A stretch of 40,280 bases of DNA from an uncultured Oscillospiraceae bacterium (GCA_934567115.1 CAKTJA010000002.1:1-40280); one strand, 5' to 3'. Positions 23,758 through 33,771 are shown, counted from the first letter of the stretch. Notes: a model not told the origin generated them from the letters alone. Numbers and translations are program-made.

Positions 23758-24621
23758 TTATTCGCTCTGCCAGCGGCCGGTCGCGCCGCAGGGCAGCGCA
23801 AGTCCGGTCTCCGTCACGGGCAGGCCCAACTCGTCCCACGTCACCCGTCCGCCGTATTTCTTCGCGACGAGCAGGTTCAGCAGATAGCCCAGCACAGAGG
23901 GGGCCAGTCCCGTTGTATAGGAATTGATGATGAAAAACAGCGGCCTGTCGGAAAGCACGCGCGCGCACAGCCGCACAAAGGGAAACAGGCTCTCCTCCAG
24001 CTTCCACACCTCGCCGCCCGGGCCGCGCCCGTAGCTCGGCGGGTCCATGATGACCGCGTCGTAGACTCTGCCCCGGCGGATCTCCCGCTCGACAAACTTC
24101 GCGCAGTCGTCCACGATCCAGCGGATCGGCGCGTCCGCAAGGCCGGAGGCCGCCGCGTTCTCCTTCGCCCAGGCGACCATGCCCTTCGCCGCGTCCACAT
24201 GGCAGACGCTCGCCCCGCCCGCCGCACAGGCGACGCTTGCCGCCCCCGTGTAGGCGAAGAGGTTCAGCACGCGGATGGGCCGGCCGGCCCGCTCGATCAT
24301 CCCGCGCGCGAAATCCCAGTTGACCGCCTGCTCCGGGAACAGGCCGGTATGCTTGAAATTCATAGGCTTGCACCGGAAGGTCAGATCGCGGTATCGCATC
24401 TCCCACCGTTCGGCAAGCCGCTCCTTATCCCAGTGCCCGCCGCCGCTCGCTGAGCGGTGATACCGGCCCTGCGCGGCGTTCCAGCCCCGGTTCGTGCGCG
24501 GCGTCTCCCAGATGGCCTGGGGGTCGGGGCGCACCAGAATCTGACTGCCCCAGCGCTCAAGCTTTTCGCCGCCGCCGCAGTCCAGCAGCTCATAATCCTT
24601 CCATCCGTCCGCGATCCACAT
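23758..24621 (-). CDS. Class I SAM-dependent methyltransferase (RlmI/RlmK-like)
   Basis: The 287-aa product has the Rossmann methyltransferase core. Motif I is VLNLFAYTGAASVACAAGGA, the acidic ribose contact is HVDAAKGMV, and motif IV is DPPSYGRG, the last two typical of the COG1092-like group that modifies 23S rRNA. Unlike full RlmI, no N-terminal PUA domain is evident; the first 90 residues carry a WKDYELLDCGGGEKLERWG and PQAIW pattern found in Firmicutes homologues. The start at 24621 has a GGAGGGAG site 8 nt upstream. A good promoter lies about 50 bp further up, so this gene heads the ten-gene operon. The exact target base is not known from sequence. Confidence 0.85.
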   Translation of the reverse strand: MWIADGWKDYELLDCGGGEKLERWGSQILVRPDPQAIWETPRTNRGWNAAQGRYHRSASGGGHWDKERLAERWEMRYRDLTFRCKPMNFKHTGLFPEQAVNWDFARGMIERAGRPIRVLNLFAYTGAASVACAAGGASVCHVDAAKGMVAWAKENAAASGLADAPIRWIVDDCAKFVEREIRRGRVYDAVIMDPPSYGRGPGGEVWKLEESLFPFVRLCARVLSDRPLFFIINSYTTGLAPSVLGYLLNLLVAKKYGGRVTWDELGLPVTETGLALPCGATGRWQSE

Positions 24622-24668
24622 AGGCGCGACTCCCTCCCCGGCGCACACCGCCGCTGATAAATCAAGCT

Positions 24669-24698
24669 ATTATACTATATGTCTTCCGCTTTCGTCAA
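24669..24698 (-). promoter_or_regulatory. Promoter of the ten-gene operon
   Basis: On the minus strand TTGACG (24693-24698), an 18-bp spacer and a perfect TATAAT (24669-24674). It is the only strong promoter I see before the terminator at 14940. Confidence 0.85.
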
Positions 24699-24740
24699 TC
24701 GAAAAAAGCGCCGCCGCGCCGCGCGGAAAAACGAAGCCTT

Positions 24741-24781
24741 TCGAAAAAAAGCGAAAGCCGGGTCGTTTCGGCCCGGCCTTC
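24741..24781 (-). terminator. Rho-independent terminator of the antiporter gene
   Basis: On the minus strand a stem GCGAA/TTCGC plus GCCGGG/CCCGGC (24749-24781) is followed directly by seven T residues. It lies about 140 bp past the stop of the antiporter gene at 24919. Confidence 0.9.
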
Positions 24782-24918
24782 GCCTGTTCGCCGGAAGCGA
24801 TCCGCGGCATGGAACGCTTCCCACACAGAGGGGGCGCGCCCTCCGTCCCCGGCAAAAACCGGAACGCGGCGCGCCTCAGCCCCCCCAGCAGCCGCATCTC
24901 CTGCGGCCTTGAAAACGC

Positions 24919-26244
24919 CTATCCCTTCCGCTGCTTCCGCTTTTCAAGCAGCTCCTTCGGCTCTGCGGCGGCAAGCGCCTTCGCGCGGCGCTCGAGCACC
25001 TCCTTCGGCTTCCCGGTGATCTCGCCGGCGGCGGTCAGCGCCTGCTTGGTCAGCAGCGGACCGACCAGCTCGTAGATCAGCACGGAGAAGAGCACGATGC
25101 TCCGGACCATCAGGCCGTCCGTCCCGCCAAGCTCCTGCGCGCTCACGCACATGCCGAGCGCAACGCCCGCCTGCGGCAGCAGCGTAACGCCCAGATAGCG
25201 CACGGTCTTCTCGTCGCAGCCGACCGCCTTCGCGGAGAAGTACGCGCCGGCGTATTTCCCCGCGCTGCGAAAGACGATGTAGATCACGCCGATCAGCACC
25301 ATCGTCAGCTCGCCAAAGACCTCCAGCCGCAGCTCCGCGCCGCTGATGACAAAGAACACCGCCAGCAGCGGAGCGGACCAGTCGTCCGCCCGCTCCATCA
25401 GGTCCTCGGAAAGGGGGCAGATGTTGCAGAACACCGTGCCGAGCATCATGCACACGAGCAGCGGCGAGAAGCCGATGACGACCTCGCCCGCACGAAGCTC
25501 CAGCCCCGCGAGCGCGACCGTCAGGAAAATGAACCCGATGGTCAGCGACATGCGGTTGCGGTTCGAGTGAAACAGCGTCTCAAGCCATGTGAGCACCGCG
25601 CCCGCCAGCACGCCGAGAAGCAGGGAGAGCACGATCTCGATCAGCGGATTGACCAGCACCGACGTCACGCTCAGTGAGCCGCTGAGCATCGCCTTGGCAA
25701 CGCCGAAGCTCACCGCGAACACGACAAGGCCCACCGCGTCGTCCAGCGCAACGATGGGGAGAAGCAGACTCGTGAGCGGCCCCTTCGCCTTGTACTGCCG
25801 CACGACCATCAGCGTGGCGGCGGGCGCGGTTGCCGTAGCGATCGCGCCGAGCGTAACGGCGGCGGGGGCCGAGAGAATGTCCGGGCGGAGCATATGGAAG
25901 CCCAGCAGCGCAAGATCGACCAGAACGGTGGCGGTCAGCGCCTGAATAACGCCGATCACAAAGGCCTGTCGTCCGGTCCTGCGCAGGTCGCCGAGGCGGA
26001 ACTCGTTTCCGATGGCGAAGGCGATAAAGCCCATCGCCACGTCGGAGACCGCGCCGAGCGCGGCGACCTCGTCATAGCTGGCAAAGCCGAAGCCCGCGAT
26101 CCCCAGCCGGCCGAGGCAGAACGGCCCGATCAGCACACCGGCGACCAGAAACGCCGTAACGTCCGGAAGCCGCCAGCGGGAGAACAGGCGCGTCATCAGA
26201 AGCCCCGCAAGCAGGGCGAGCGCAATGTTGAGCAGTGCATACAT
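24919..26244 (-). CDS. CPA2-type cation:proton antiporter
   Basis: The 441-aa product has about twelve membrane helices and the sodium/hydrogen exchanger fold (PF00999). Landmarks are the N-terminal FLVAGVLIGPFCLG, an FAIGNEF stretch, the ATAPAATLMVVRQY segment that carries the fold's crossed helix, and ALDDAVGLVVFAV with the paired aspartates expected at the ion site. No C-terminal TrkA domain follows; the tail is a short lysine-rich helix ending KRKQRKG. The protein would exchange Na+ or K+ for protons. The start at 26244 (MYALLNIALALLAGLL) fits the first helix; the open frame continues far upstream without meaning. It has its own promoter and is divergent from the nodB-like gene. Confidence 0.9.
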   Translation of the reverse strand: MYALLNIALALLAGLLMTRLFSRWRLPDVTAFLVAGVLIGPFCLGRLGIAGFGFASYDEVAALGAVSDVAMGFIAFAIGNEFRLGDLRRTGRQAFVIGVIQALTATVLVDLALLGFHMLRPDILSAPAAVTLGAIATATAPAATLMVVRQYKAKGPLTSLLLPIVALDDAVGLVVFAVSFGVAKAMLSGSLSVTSVLVNPLIEIVLSLLLGVLAGAVLTWLETLFHSNRNRMSLTIGFIFLTVALAGLELRAGEVVIGFSPLLVCMMLGTVFCNICPLSEDLMERADDWSAPLLAVFFVISGAELRLEVFGELTMVLIGVIYIVFRSAGKYAGAYFSAKAVGCDEKTVRYLGVTLLPQAGVALGMCVSAQELGGTDGLMVRSIVLFSVLIYELVGPLLTKQALTAAGEITGKPKEVLERRAKALAAAEPKELLEKRKQRKG

Positions 26245-26302
26245 GGAAGAATATCCCCTTTCCGCAGGCGGGAGGCCGCTCCCTCCCGCGTTCAGTCCTT
26301 CC

Positions 26303-26330
26303 ATTATAGCCCCTTTTCCCGAAATTGCAA
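26303..26330 (-). promoter_or_regulatory. Promoter of the antiporter gene
   Basis: On the minus strand TTGCAA (26325-26330), a 16-bp spacer and TATAAT (26303-26308); leader about 50 nt. Confidence 0.7.
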
Positions 26331-26406
26331 TGCGCTTCGGGAAAAACCGGCGCTTTCGCAGCGGACAAAATTTCAGTTTGCTATAGCCTTTTGCCAAACG
26401 CCGTGG

Positions 26407-26412
26407 TATACT
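26407..26412 (+). promoter_or_regulatory. Extended -10 promoter of the nodB-like operon
   Basis: TATACT preceded by TG at the extended -10 position. The -35 region is weak. Leader about 50 nt to the ATG at 26469. Confidence 0.5.
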
Positions 26413-26468
26413 GTACCGGACGGGTCCCCCGTCGTCTTTTGAAAAATATACCATCGGGAGGGCAAACC

Positions 26469-27746
26469 ATGAAACACACGCTTGCACTGCTGCTCGCAGC
26501 GGTGCTGACGCTTTCACTGCTTCCCGGCTGCGGCGGAAAAACGCAGCCGAACGACGATCCGTCCGCGCCGCCGGACGGCACGGAGCAGCAGGGCGAAGCG
26601 CCCGGCACGGACGCGCAGCCCGAACCGGAGCCGGAGCCGTACGTCGATCCCTACGAGGCGGTGAAGACCTACTGGTCCGCCGACCAGCTGACACAGGCAT
26701 GGGGTCCGGATCAGGTGGTGGAGCATCTTTTCTTCCATCCGGTGATCGCCTATCCGCAGTGGGCGTTCCACGACTGCGGCGCGAGCCAGTCGGAGCGGTA
26801 CGGCCTTGACGACTGGATGGTGACGGCGGACGAGTACGCCAAAATTTTGCAGGCCGTCTACGAAAAGGGCTACATCCTCGTCCGCATCGAGGACGTGTGG
26901 AGCGAGGTCACGGATGAAAGCGGCACGCGCATGGTCCGCAACACGCTGATGCTTCCGGAGGGGAAAAAGCCTCTCATCATCAGCTTCGACGATGTGAACT
27001 ACTACCCTTACATGCTTGAGCAGGGCTTTACGAGCAAGCTCGTCGTCGGCGAGGACGGCGAGATCTGGGCCGAGTGCACCGACCCCTACACGAAGGAGAC
27101 CTTCCTCACGAAGGAGGGCGACGCGACCACGATGCTCGACGAGTTCGTTTACGAGCACCCCGACTTCTCGCTCAACGGCGCGAAGGCGATCTACTCGCTC
27201 ACCGGCTACTGCGGCATCCTCGGCTACCGCACGCAGGATGACCGCGACGTCGCCAAGGACAGTCCCGAGCGTCCCGCCTTCGAGGCCAACCGCGCCGCCG
27301 AGATCGAGGCGGTCAAGCCCGTGATCGCACGGCTGAAGGAGACGGGCTGGACCTTCGGCAGCCACACTTGGGGCCACATCCGCCTTGCGGACAAGCCTCT
27401 CCAGACGATCATCAACGATACCGAGCGCTGGGCGGACGAGGTCGGCAGTCTGGTCGGCCCGACAAACGTGCTCTTCTACCCGCACGGCGGACGGCCGGAC
27501 GGCGACGACTGGCACAAGACCGGCGAGCGCTTCCGCTATCTCCAAAGTCAGGGCTTCCGCATTTTCGCAAGCGTCGGCGTCAACTCGTTCAGCTTCATCA
27601 AGCCGGACATCTCCGCCGTGATCTGCGACAGGCTGCACCCGGACGGCACGACGCTGCGCCACTCGCGCAGCCGTTATCTGCAATTCTATAAGGCCGAGGA
27701 TATCATGGACGTCTCCGTCCGTCCCGACCTCGGCACGGACTGGTGA
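26469..27746 (+). CDS. Lipoprotein polysaccharide deacetylase (NodB-like)
   Basis: The 425-aa product starts with a lipoprotein signal (MKHTLALLLAAVLTLSLLPGC, lipobox cysteine near residue 21), a flexible Pro/Glu-rich spacer (25-60), and a carbohydrate esterase 4-like domain. The metal and catalytic sites are seen as IISFDDVNYYPYM (the DD pair of motif 1) and GSHTWGH (the HxxxH pair of motif 2), with YPHGGRPD later. Such enzymes remove acetyl groups from peptidoglycan or other surface glycans. The valine after the DD pair departs from the common TFDDG. A GGGAGGG site precedes the ATG. The gene is followed after 12 bp by cdd and then asnS, an odd but clear co-transcription. Confidence 0.85.
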   Translation: MKHTLALLLAAVLTLSLLPGCGGKTQPNDDPSAPPDGTEQQGEAPGTDAQPEPEPEPYVDPYEAVKTYWSADQLTQAWGPDQVVEHLFFHPVIAYPQWAFHDCGASQSERYGLDDWMVTADEYAKILQAVYEKGYILVRIEDVWSEVTDESGTRMVRNTLMLPEGKKPLIISFDDVNYYPYMLEQGFTSKLVVGEDGEIWAECTDPYTKETFLTKEGDATTMLDEFVYEHPDFSLNGAKAIYSLTGYCGILGYRTQDDRDVAKDSPERPAFEANRAAEIEAVKPVIARLKETGWTFGSHTWGHIRLADKPLQTIINDTERWADEVGSLVGPTNVLFYPHGGRPDGDDWHKTGERFRYLQSQGFRIFASVGVNSFSFIKPDISAVICDRLHPDGTTLRHSRSRYLQFYKAEDIMDVSVRPDLGTDW

Positions 27747-27758
27747 GGAGGACATGCC

Positions 27759-28148
27759 ATGAGCGAACGGGAGCTGATGCAAAAGGCGGTCGAGATGCTT
27801 GACCGCGCGTATATCCCCTACTCGCATTTTCCGGTCGGCGCGGCGCTGGAGTGCGCGGACGGCACGGTGTTCACCGGCTGCAACATCGAAAATTCCAGCT
27901 TCGGAATGACCATCTGCGCCGAGCGCACCGCCGCCGTCAAGGCGGTCAGCGAGGGACACAGAGACTTCCGCCGCATCGTGATCGCCGGCAACAGCGAGGA
28001 CTTCTGCTATCCCTGCGGCGCGTGCCGCCAGTTTCTCTATGAGTTTTCCCCGGATATGGAGGTCATCTGCCTCAACCGCGCGCGGGAAGCGAAAAAAATG
28101 CCGCTGCGCGCGCTGATGCCCTGCGGCTTTGACAGCACGTTTTTATAA
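27759..28148 (+). CDS. cdd: Cytidine deaminase
   Basis: The 129-aa product deaminates cytidine and deoxycytidine to uridine forms in pyrimidine salvage. The zinc site is complete: CAE at residues 53-55 (proton-transferring E55) and PCGAC at 85-89. FPVGAAL and the NIENSSFG substrate loop are present, and the length is normal for the tetrameric type. A GAGGAGG site stands just before the ATG. It lies 12 bp after the nodB-like gene and 26 bp before asnS. Confidence 0.95.
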   Translation: MSERELMQKAVEMLDRAYIPYSHFPVGAALECADGTVFTGCNIENSSFGMTICAERTAAVKAVSEGHRDFRRIVIAGNSEDFCYPCGACRQFLYEFSPDMEVICLNRAREAKKMPLRALMPCGFDSTFL

Positions 28149-28174
28149 AATTTTTGGAATACGGGTGATTTAAC

Positions 28175-29572
<1,398 letters not shown>

Positions 29573-29584
29573 GGCGAGACCCGG

Positions 29585-29644
29585 CCCGGGATGAAGCGGC
29601 CTTTCAGGCGGCCTCGTCCCGGGTCTTTGCTTTTCCGGAAACCG
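29585..29644 (+). terminator. Rho-independent terminator after asnS
   Basis: A long stem opening CCCGGG at 29585 and closing at 29633, with GU-rich middle pairs and a TTTCA loop, runs into TCTTTGCTTTT. Confidence 0.75.
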
Positions 29645-29685
29645 AAGCCGCAAACCGTGACCGCATCAGGAAGGAGGAGTGCGCC

Positions 29686-31734
29686 GTGGCGGAGCTTAGC
29701 ACCGATGTGCGCTATGTAAAAGGCGTCGGGGAGGCGCGCGCAAAAAGCCTTGCAAAGCTGGGCATTTCCAATCTTGGGGAGCTGCTGTCCTATTTCCCCC
29801 GCTCCTACGAGGACCGGCGCGCCGTGCGCCGCATCGCCGAGCTTGCCGACGGGGAGACCGCCTGCGTCTCGGCGGTGGTCGCCTCCGCGCCCACGCTCTC
29901 CCGTATCCGCAGGGGACTGGAGCTGGTCCGGTTCCGCGCGGCGGACGAGAGCGCGATACTGGAGCTGACGTATTTCAACCAGTCCTACCTGAAAAACAGC
30001 TTTCGCGTGGGAGAGAGCTTCATTTTCTACGGCAAGGCCGAGGGAACGCCGCAGCGCCGGCGAATGACCAACCCCGCCTTCGAGCGCGAGGGCGCGCGGG
30101 AGGTCACGGGCCGCATCGTGCCGGTCTATCCGCTGACGGCGGGCGTGGGACAGGGACTTCTCCGCCGCGCCGTTCGTCAGGGGCTGGACGAGGCGGCGGA
30201 CCGCATTCCGGAACGTCTGCCGCCCGAGCTTCTTGCGCGGCACGGGCTGTGCCCCGTGCGGTCGGCCTATGAAAGCATCCACTTTCCCGCCGACGATGCG
30301 GCTCTCGCGGCGGCGCGGCGGCGGCTCGCCTTTGAGGAGCTTTATCTTCTGACGCTGGGGCTTCGGCTGCTCCGCAGCCGCCGGGCGGCGGTAAGCGGAC
30401 CGTCCTGCCGGGCGGTCGATATGGCTCCTTTTTACGCGGCGCTTCCGTTCTCGCTTACGGGCGCGCAGCGCCGCGCGGTGGAGGACGTCCTCCGCGACCT
30501 GTGCGCACGGCGGCCGATGAACCGCCTGTGTCAGGGCGACGTGGGCAGCGGCAAGACGATGGTCGCCGCCGCCGCGATCTTCTTCGCGGCAAAAAACGGC
30601 CTCCAGTCCGCGATGATGGCCCCCACGGAGATCCTTGCCGAGCAGCACCTGCGCACGCTCGCCCCCCTGCTGGAGCCGCTCGGCGTCCGTTGTGCGCTGC
30701 TGACGGCCTCGACGAAGGCGGCGGAGCGGCGGCGGCTCCTTGAGCAGCTTGCGCTCGGCGGGCTTGACCTTGTGATCGGCACGCACGCGCTGCTCTCTCC
30801 GGACGTGGTCTACCGCTCGCTCGGCCTCGTCGTCACCGACGAGCAGCACCGCTTCGGCGTGGACCAGCGCTCGGCGCTGGGCGCGAAGGGCGAAAATCCG
30901 CACCTTCTGGTCATGTCCGCCACGCCGATCCCGCGCACGCTTGCGCTGATGATCTACGGCGATCTCGACGTATCGGTGATCGACGAGCTTCCGCCCGGGC
31001 GACGGAGCGTGGAGACCTTCTCCGTTCCCTCAAGCTATCATGCGCGGATCTACGCGTTTATCGAAAAGCTGCTTGCCGAGGGAAGGCAGGCCTATATCGT
31101 CTGCCCGATGGTGGAGGAGGACGGCGAAGCGCCCGACGAGCGCAAGGCCGTGACCGCCTACGCGGAGGCGCTGCAAAAGGACGTGTTCCCGCAGCGCACG
31201 GTCCGCTGTCTTCACGGACGGATGAAGCCGAAGGAGAAGGAGGCGGTCATGCGCGCCTTCGCCGCCGGTGAGATCGAGGTGCTGGTCTCCACGACGGTGA
31301 TCGAGGTCGGCGTGGACGTGCCGAACGCGGCGGTGATGCTCGTTGAAAACGCGGAGTGCTTCGGCCTCTCCCAGCTGCACCAGCTGCGCGGACGCGTCGG
31401 GCGCGGCGCGTGGCAGTCGTACTGCATTCTGGTTTCCGACCATCGCGGCGAGGAGAACCGCGCGCGGCTGAACGCGATGTGCCGCACACAGAGCGGCTTC
31501 GCGCTTGCGGAGGAGGACCTCAGACTGCGCGGGCCGGGTGACTTCTTCGGCTCCCGCCAGCACGGTCTTCCGACGCTGCGCGTGGCGGACCTTGTGTGCG
31601 ACATGGCGCTGCTGCGCGAGGCGCAGAGCGAAGCGGACGCGCTGCTGCGGCTCGATCCCGCGCTCGAACGCCACCCGGCGCTCATGGAGCGCGTGCAGGA
31701 GCTGTTCGAGCTTCGCGCCGGGACGATGAATTAG
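29686..31734 (+). CDS. recG: ATP-dependent DNA helicase RecG (GTG start)
   Basis: The 682-aa helicase rescues stalled replication forks and branch-migrates Holliday junctions. It begins with the wedge/OB domain (LSTDVRYVKGVGEARAKSLAKLG as landmark YVKGVG). The helicase core follows with Walker A GDVGSGKT (about residue 284), the DEQHRFG box (about 384), SATPIPRTLAL, and C-terminal motif VI QLRGRVGRG. The start is a GTG at 29686 with AAGGAGG 9 nt upstream; the longer open frame from 29425 lies in asnS and is a shadow. Length is standard. It appears to be transcribed alone. Confidence 0.95.
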   Translation: MAELSTDVRYVKGVGEARAKSLAKLGISNLGELLSYFPRSYEDRRAVRRIAELADGETACVSAVVASAPTLSRIRRGLELVRFRAADESAILELTYFNQSYLKNSFRVGESFIFYGKAEGTPQRRRMTNPAFEREGAREVTGRIVPVYPLTAGVGQGLLRRAVRQGLDEAADRIPERLPPELLARHGLCPVRSAYESIHFPADDAALAAARRRLAFEELYLLTLGLRLLRSRRAAVSGPSCRAVDMAPFYAALPFSLTGAQRRAVEDVLRDLCARRPMNRLCQGDVGSGKTMVAAAAIFFAAKNGLQSAMMAPTEILAEQHLRTLAPLLEPLGVRCALLTASTKAAERRRLLEQLALGGLDLVIGTHALLSPDVVYRSLGLVVTDEQHRFGVDQRSALGAKGENPHLLVMSATPIPRTLALMIYGDLDVSVIDELPPGRRSVETFSVPSSYHARIYAFIEKLLAEGRQAYIVCPMVEEDGEAPDERKAVTAYAEALQKDVFPQRTVRCLHGRMKPKEKEAVMRAFAAGEIEVLVSTTVIEVGVDVPNAAVMLVENAECFGLSQLHQLRGRVGRGAWQSYCILVSDHRGEENRARLNAMCRTQSGFALAEEDLRLRGPGDFFGSRQHGLPTLRVADLVCDMALLREAQSEADALLRLDPALERHPALMERVQELFELRAGTMN

Positions 31735-31773
31735 CCCTCCTGCTCACCGCGCGGGACGACTGTATAAACGAAA

Positions 31774-31965
31774 GGACGGCGCTGCTTTAAGCAGCGCCGC
31801 CCTGAAACTGTCGATAAAGCGGCAGACTCCCCTTAACGGTAAGGAAGAGTGTGCACGGGAAACCCAAGAGGGGTGTCCTGCGCTATTGAAATCAACGGTT
31901 TCCAGAACTTCTTTAAAGTTCTGGAAACCTGCTCAGCGTGTCGAAAGCCTTTTCGACACGCTGAG
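31774..31965. other. Hairpin-rich spacer after recG, possible structured RNA
   Basis: Besides the final terminator this stretch holds a hairpin at 31778-31798 (10-bp arms), a two-part stem at 31826-31850, a small stem at 31862-31874, a perfect 14-bp-arm hairpin at 31897-31929 and a perfect 15-bp-arm hairpin at 31932-31965. No open frame in 31735-32052 looks coding. Two copies of GGACGGCGCTGC (31774 and 31965) flank the region. It could be a chain of palindromic repeats or a non-coding RNA. Confidence 0.4.
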
Positions 31966-31999
31966 GACGGCGCTGCCATTTGGCAGCGCCGTCCTTTTA
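31964..31999. terminator. Terminator between recG and tusA
   Basis: Fifteen-base perfect arms (31964-31978 and 31981-31995) followed by TTTTA on the plus strand. It serves recG and may also serve the convergent yedE-tusA unit. Confidence 0.8.
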
Positions 32000-32052
32000 T
32001 GCCGATGTGACAATCAATATTCTTTTCCGCGCATCCCGGGCCGGACGCGCCC

Positions 32053-32256
32053 TTACTTTCTCAGCGTCAGGCGGAAGTCCTCGCCCTCGCTTGTGCAGGT
32101 GACGCGGTAGCCCTGATTCTCGCCGAAGCGGGTCACGTTCTCCACGCAGGTCTGATTGTCCACCAGCACCTCAAGCGTATCGGGCGCGCTCCGCTTGATC
32201 TCGTTCTGCACCATGACCACCGGCATGGGGCAGGAATATCCTCTTGCGTCGATCAT
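32053..32256 (-). CDS. TusA-like sulfur carrier (YedF N-domain type)
   Basis: The 67-aa product is a TusA-fold protein. Its CPxP motif (C9, P10, P12 in ARGYSCPMPVV) carries the persulfide or perselenide cysteine. The rest follows the family (LEVLVDNQTCVENVTRFGENQGY). In many Firmicutes selenium loci the partner is the longer YedF, with a TusA domain fused to a DsrE-like domain; here only the TusA part exists. The ATG overlaps the yedE stop by 4 nt (ATGA), so the two are made together. Confidence 0.9.
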   Translation of the reverse strand: MIDARGYSCPMPVVMVQNEIKRSAPDTLEVLVDNQTCVENVTRFGENQGYRVTCTSEGEDFRLTLRK

Positions 32257-33350
32257 TTCGCAGCCTCCTCCTTCTTCGGCATGTTCCACAGCGCGATGAC
32301 CAGCATCACGGCAAGTCCCACGATGACGGCGACCTTGCCCGCCGTGGAGATCCCGCCGACGATCAGCTCGCCTGCCTCGCTCTTGGAGTCCGGGTTCCCG
32401 GCAAGGCCGAAGTTGTGCGCAAACGCGGCGCCGACGATCATGCCGAACACCGTCACGGCGCTGTCGCCGTTGCCCTGCGCGGCAAGAATGAGCTGACGCA
32501 GCGGGCAGCCGCCGAGGAGCACGCTGCCCCAGCCGACGAGCACCATGCCCAGCAGGTTCCACAGATGCGCGCTGTGCGCGACGGGCTGAAGCGCAAAGCC
32601 GAGATTGAACTTATTCATCACAAGGTTGCCCACAAGCGTGACGGCAAAGATCGCGGCGAAGCCGTAGAGCAGGTGGAAATCCTTGAGCATCACGGCGTCG
32701 CGCAGTCCGCCGACCATGCACAGGCGGCTCTTCTGCGCCAGAGCGCCCACGACCAGCGCGACGGCGAGCGCAGCGAAAAACGGCGCGTGCATCGAGCCGG
32801 GGCCGGCCTCGGAAAACTTGAAGATCGCGGGGACCGTGAGCACAAGGATCAGCAACGCCGCCATCACGCTCGGCAGCACCGCGCCCTCCGCCTTCGGCGC
32901 TTCGTACGAACGCTTGAGCGTGAAGCCGCGCTTGAGGCAGGCCACGCCGATCAGAATGCCGATGAAAAAGCCCGCAAGGCCGACGAGCGCGTTCAGGTCG
33001 CCTCCGCCCAGACGCAGCACCATGCGCAGCGGGCAGCCGAGGAAGGCCAGCGCGCCGATCACGACAAAAGCGCCAAGCACGAAGCGGACGGCGGGAGACG
33101 AGCCGGCACGCGCCTTAAACTCTTTTCCCGCAACGGACATGATGAACGCGCCGAGCACAAGGCCGATGATCTCCGGACGGACGTACTGCACCTTCGCGGC
33201 GCTGTGCAGACCGCAGGCGCCGGAAATGTCGCGCAGGAAGCAGGCGATGCAGAAGCCCATGTTCGCGGGGTTCCCCAGCAGCGAAAGGATCAGCGCCGCA
33301 AGGCCCACCGCGACGCCGGCAAGGATGACGCTCCAATGGATCTTTTTCAT
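32253..33350 (-). CDS. yedE: YeeE/YedE-family sulfur or selenium transporter
   Basis: The 365-aa membrane protein has nine to ten helices and the conserved cysteine motifs of the YeeE/YedE family: a CIACFLRD patch and two GCPLR motifs (GCPLRMVL and GGCPLRQLI), which bind or relay a sulfur or selenium species. In the best-studied family member thiosulfate is imported. A sub-branch found beside YedF, DUF3343 and a class V aminotransferase is regarded as a selenium transporter. The context here points to that sub-branch, but substrate is inference. The start at 33350 (MKKIHWSVILAG) follows a GGGAGAG site. The gene has a strong promoter at 33431. Confidence 0.85.
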   Translation of the reverse strand: MKKIHWSVILAGVAVGLAALILSLLGNPANMGFCIACFLRDISGACGLHSAAKVQYVRPEIIGLVLGAFIMSVAGKEFKARAGSSPAVRFVLGAFVVIGALAFLGCPLRMVLRLGGGDLNALVGLAGFFIGILIGVACLKRGFTLKRSYEAPKAEGAVLPSVMAALLILVLTVPAIFKFSEAGPGSMHAPFFAALAVALVVGALAQKSRLCMVGGLRDAVMLKDFHLLYGFAAIFAVTLVGNLVMNKFNLGFALQPVAHSAHLWNLLGMVLVGWGSVLLGGCPLRQLILAAQGNGDSAVTVFGMIVGAAFAHNFGLAGNPDSKSEAGELIVGGISTAGKVAVIVGLAVMLVIALWNMPKKEEAAK

Positions 33351-33383
33351 TTTCTCAACTCTCCCATCTTTTTTCGCGTTATT

Positions 33384-33415
33384 CTGCGAATAAGGATACC
33401 CATGGTAAATCGCAG
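33384..33415 (-). promoter_or_regulatory. Leader hairpin before yedE
   Basis: Six-base outer arms (33384-33389 and 33410-33415) enclose a TACC-CAT-GGTA mini-stem (33397-33407). It lies in the 5' leader between the promoter and the yedE start and may affect expression. Confidence 0.35.
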
Positions 33416-33430
33416 ATGTTATCGACTTCC

Positions 33431-33459
33431 AGTATATGGCGCGGGAGAAAAAATGACAA
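33431..33459 (-). promoter_or_regulatory. Sigma-A promoter of yedE-tusA
   Basis: On the minus strand TTGTCA (33454-33459), a 17-bp spacer and TATACT (33431-33436). Confidence 0.8.
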
Positions 33460-33534
33460 GCGGTTTTATCCGAAAAAATGTCGAATATCATCGGAAATTC
33501 CGATAGCACGGCGGCAAAAAGTCTTTTCAACCGG

Positions 33535-33771
33535 TCAGAGCGTCAGCTCGTAAAAGCCCTCGACCTCCAGCGCCTCGTCAGCCGCAAGCTTTTCCAGCGC
33601 CGGACGGTCGGCGCGGTCCGCGCGCCACGCCATGCCGCAGTCGGCGGTCAGACAGCGGGGGACCGGGATCAGCCGCCCCTCCAGCCCGCGCGCCGTGCAA
33701 AGCCGCTCCATCGCAATGGCGGCGGCCGTCGTGTGAAAGGTGACGACCAGACAGCTTTCCTTCTCCCTCAT
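33535..33771 (-). CDS. DUF3343 domain protein
   Basis: The 78-aa product fits DUF3343, small proteins that open with a CLVVTFHTTAAAIAMERLC-type stretch (T-F-H-T-T-x-x-A) and carry one conserved cysteine near LTADCGMAWRA. They often stand beside class V aminotransferases and YedE/YedF in Firmicutes, and sulfur or selenium handling is suspected. The ATG overlaps the aminotransferase stop by 4 nt, so translation is coupled. The longer open frame to 33966 lies within the aminotransferase and is a shadow. Confidence 0.8.
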   Translation of the reverse strand: MREKESCLVVTFHTTAAAIAMERLCTARGLEGRLIPVPRCLTADCGMAWRADRADRPALEKLAADEALEVEGFYELTL

